64,000 nt of DNA from Paludibacteraceae bacterium. Its GTDB lineage: Bacteria > Bacteroidota > Bacteroidia > Bacteroidales > Paludibacteraceae. The stretch lies in assembly GCA_017451525.1 (NCBI GenBank), contig JAFTOD010000005.1, forward strand, positions 186,001 to 250,000. Reading direction: 5' to 3'. The notes under the pieces are model-generated. The model was given only the letters and a program-made list of their open reading frames with translations, did no database searches and was not told the origin of the DNA. The translations under genes and the position numbers were made by a program. Below, one piece after another: positions 62,160 to 64,000 of the stretch. Positions within the stretch are counted from its first letter, which is position 1; each line of letters opens with the position of its first letter.

Positions 62160-62440
62160 TTTAATACTCATAAGTTACTTGCAAGTTTCGGGACCACCAT
62201 AGGAGATCTCTAGCACATCTGTGGGCTTTCTGTGGCTTTTGTGATGTGCCTCTATAATAATGCTGCAAAAATCTTCGGCACGGAAGGGATTTTGTGCCGA
62301 AGATTTGTAAATATTGCTATAAAAAGGTGCTGAAAGCAAGCGGAAGGTGTTGATTACCAACGCCTCCCGCTTGGGTGTGTTTTTTCGTGATTTTTTTCTT
62401 CGTGCCGAAGATTGTGCCGAAAGTTCCTACTAAAATCATA
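62160..62440. repeat. Intergenic region with nested inverted repeats
   Basis: No gene is apparent. A 12-bp inverted repeat AATCTTCGGCAC/GTGCCGAAGATT spans 62270-62281 and 62294-62305. A further GTGCCGAAGATT occurs near 62403, followed by GTGCCGAAAG. Between them a hairpin (CAAGCGG, GGTGTTG / CAACGCC, CCGCTTG at about 62337-62374) is followed by GGTGTG and six T, like a terminator for plus-strand transcription. The left part resembles 4872-5149 and 56150-56240. Confidence 0.5.
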
Positions 62441-62561
62441 TCTGTTCAAATGTTAAAAATGTATAAAAATGCTGCTATATAGTTATAGGTTTTGCATAGA
62501 ATTTGTACGAGAATATAAAGATTTATTAAATATAACTACATGATTTATTAAACATAATTGT

Positions 62562-64000
62562 ATGAAGAAACAATTCATTCTATTTAGTGTATTGGTCTGT
62601 AACGCAATATCGTTGTTCGCCTCAAATAACACGGCAGACACATTTGATTGGCGTGGCGCTTCGGTATATTTTGTCATTACTGATCGGTTTTGCAATGGAG
62701 ATACCACCAATGATATCAACTATGGGCGCATCGTTGATTATGGTACAGAACAATTGAATGCTGCCACCTTTCATGGCGGAGATTTCAAAGGTATGTTGCA
62801 AAAAGCCAAAGAGGGGTACTTCACCGATTTAGGAGTGGATGTTGTATGGATGACTGATGTCTATGAACAAATCCATGGTTGGATGTCAGGCAGTGGCTCA
62901 ATCAACGATTTTCCGCACTATGGCTATCATGGCTATTATCCACTGGATTACACCCAAATAGATAAGAACTATGGAACAGTAGAGGAGTTTCGTGCATTGG
63001 TAGATACACTGCATGCACAAGGAATACGCGTGATGCTCGGAGCTAACTTGAATAATCCAGGTTATCCGACTCTATTAGATGCCATACAGTATGGTTTTGC
63101 AGAAGTGGGATTGACCCCGCAACAAGCAGCAGAACACATACGTGAGTGGAGTTTTGATGATTTCTTTGCGCAGCGATTGACATGGTCTGGTTGGTATGAC
63201 CGTCCATGGATTCGTATGCCAGATGAGCATTGGGACGAGAATAATCCGTTAGAGGCAACGGTGTTTGGTATGCCTGACTTCAAAGAGGAAAGTACGGAGA
63301 TGGTTCGTATCCCTGCGTTTCTCAAACGTAAATGGAAAGCAGAGGGCAAAGCGAATGATGCGTGGGTGAATCCTTCTGCACGAGTGCTACGCAAAGACCG
63401 AAAAGCCACTGTACAAAAATATTTAGTAGATTGGATTGCCTCGTGGGTTCGCGAATTTGGTATTGATGGTTTCCGTTGTGATATTGTTGAGAATGTTCAT
63501 ATAGATAGTTGGAAAGCTCTGCATATCGCCTGCAACGAGGCATTGCGAGAGTGGCGTTTGGCTCATCCCAAAGATGCCGCAGCCCAATGGAAAGAGGATT
63601 TTTATATGATGGGCGACTTCGATTGCGCATCAATAGATTATAAACCCGAATATGCAAGTGCGGGATTTGGTAGTATGGTCAATTTCTATTTCCCTAAGCA
63701 CGGCGATTTGGATGGGATAGTATATACTTGGCAAGCGTATGCCGATAGCCTGAATATGTACACGAATTGGCACCCATTTAGCTATCTCAACAACTCGTAT
63801 CATCGCGATGCAGACATGTCTAATATGATTGATTGCGCTACCACGCTATTGTTGGCTCCAGGTGCAGTGCAAGTGTTTTATGGAGATGAGACTGGTAGAA
63901 AATTGAGTGATGCGCGCTTCAATGTAGATAGTGATCAAGCCTTTCGTTCAGATATGGATTGGAGCGATATTAATGAAAATCAGTTGCAACATTTTCAGCG
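62562..64000 (+). CDS. Secreted GH13 alpha-amylase-like enzyme, 3' end outside window
   Basis: About 479 residues are visible. A signal peptide (MKKQFILFSVLVCNAISLFA) precedes a GH13 barrel: ASVYFVITDRFCNGD (calcium site), WMTDVYEQIHGWMSGSG, YHGYYPLDYTQIDKNYGT and FGIDGFRCDIVENV with the nucleophile Asp. It resembles MalS-type periplasmic amylases. The acid/base position reads MGDFD, where most family members have Glu, and the last conserved motif is SYLNNSYHRD instead of a plain HD. It could therefore have altered activity. The gene runs off the window. Confidence 0.88.
   Translation, partial: MKKQFILFSVLVCNAISLFASNNTADTFDWRGASVYFVITDRFCNGDTTNDINYGRIVDYGTEQLNAATFHGGDFKGMLQKAKEGYFTDLGVDVVWMTDVYEQIHGWMSGSGSINDFPHYGYHGYYPLDYTQIDKNYGTVEEFRALVDTLHAQGIRVMLGANLNNPGYPTLLDAIQYGFAEVGLTPQQAAEHIREWSFDDFFAQRLTWSGWYDRPWIRMPDEHWDENNPLEATVFGMPDFKEESTEMVRIPAFLKRKWKAEGKANDAWVNPSARVLRKDRKATVQKYLVDWIASWVREFGIDGFRCDIVENVHIDSWKALHIACNEALREWRLAHPKDAAAQWKEDFYMMGDFDCASIDYKPEYASAGFGSMVNFYFPKHGDLDGIVYTWQAYADSLNMYTNWHPFSYLNNSYHRDADMSNMIDCATTLLLAPGAVQVFYGDETGRKLSDARFNVDSDQAFRSDMDWSDINENQLQHFQ

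Overview
The window is chromosomal DNA from a member of the Bacteroidota, most likely order Bacteroidales; I cannot name the genus. The evidence is the repeated Bacteroidetes-type promoter (TTTG, 19-20 nt, TAnnTTTG) in front of many genes, the almost complete absence of Shine-Dalgarno sequences, TonB receptors with a carboxypeptidase-like N-terminal domain, GldB, an OstA-like/SurA/DnaG block, and a BtuG-type vitamin B12 locus under a cobalamin riboswitch.

Layout. 1-2,150: 5' part of a DEAD-box RNA helicase and an unusual SDR epimerase with a C-terminal zinc-knuckle-like domain. 2,269-4,871: a likely horizontally acquired defence island made of four 11-bp direct repeats, a strong promoter, a ~220-nt highly folded leader, an EcoRI-type adenine methyltransferase and a DUF262-HNH nuclease. 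I consider this the best candidate for an undescribed system. 5,150-16,952: housekeeping genes (K+/H+ antiporter, thioredoxin, aroB with an internal 10-bp repeat array, recX, prmC, ribD, truncated GHL10 glycosidase, gldB, LolD-like ATPase, NlpC/P60, DUF5063, 3'-5' exonuclease, RlmI-like methyltransferase). 16,984-28,376: a metal/redox region with two TonB receptors, a hemerythrin-LuxR fusion regulator, a FeoB lacking most of its G domain and a His-rich HMA protein, interrupted by dacB, birA and rfbB. Three copies of a CCCYA-N4-TAGGK motif lie upstream of the first receptor, the regulator and feoB, which suggests a small regulon.

28,362-37,630: glycosyltransferase, radical SAM protein, dnaG, and an outer-membrane biogenesis operon (beta-barrel protein, OstA-like protein, two SurA-like isomerases), then an LD-carboxypeptidase. 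37,631-39,042 is non-coding apart from a small lipoprotein; it holds tandem repeats and a free-standing ~310-nt structured RNA gene on the minus strand with its own promoter and terminator. 39,043-55,xxx: TPR/PD40 protein, mdh, gpmI, ychF, Ca2+/Na+ exchanger, ZIP transporter, plsC, PfkB kinase, tRNA-Asn, radical SAM/SPASM protein, rpiB, a shortened queG, a thioredoxin-fold lipoprotein without CxxC, marC, efp, cca and nadB.

56,503-62,128: a minus-strand cobalamin uptake operon, riboswitch-btuG-surface lipoprotein-btuF-btuC-btuD, without a BtuB receptor gene in the window. The riboswitch aptamer is flanked by two copies of a ~34-nt direct repeat. The window ends inside a secreted GH13 alpha-amylase-like gene. 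Several families of short dispersed repeats occupy the intergenic spaces, some present in inverted copies tens of kilobases apart.
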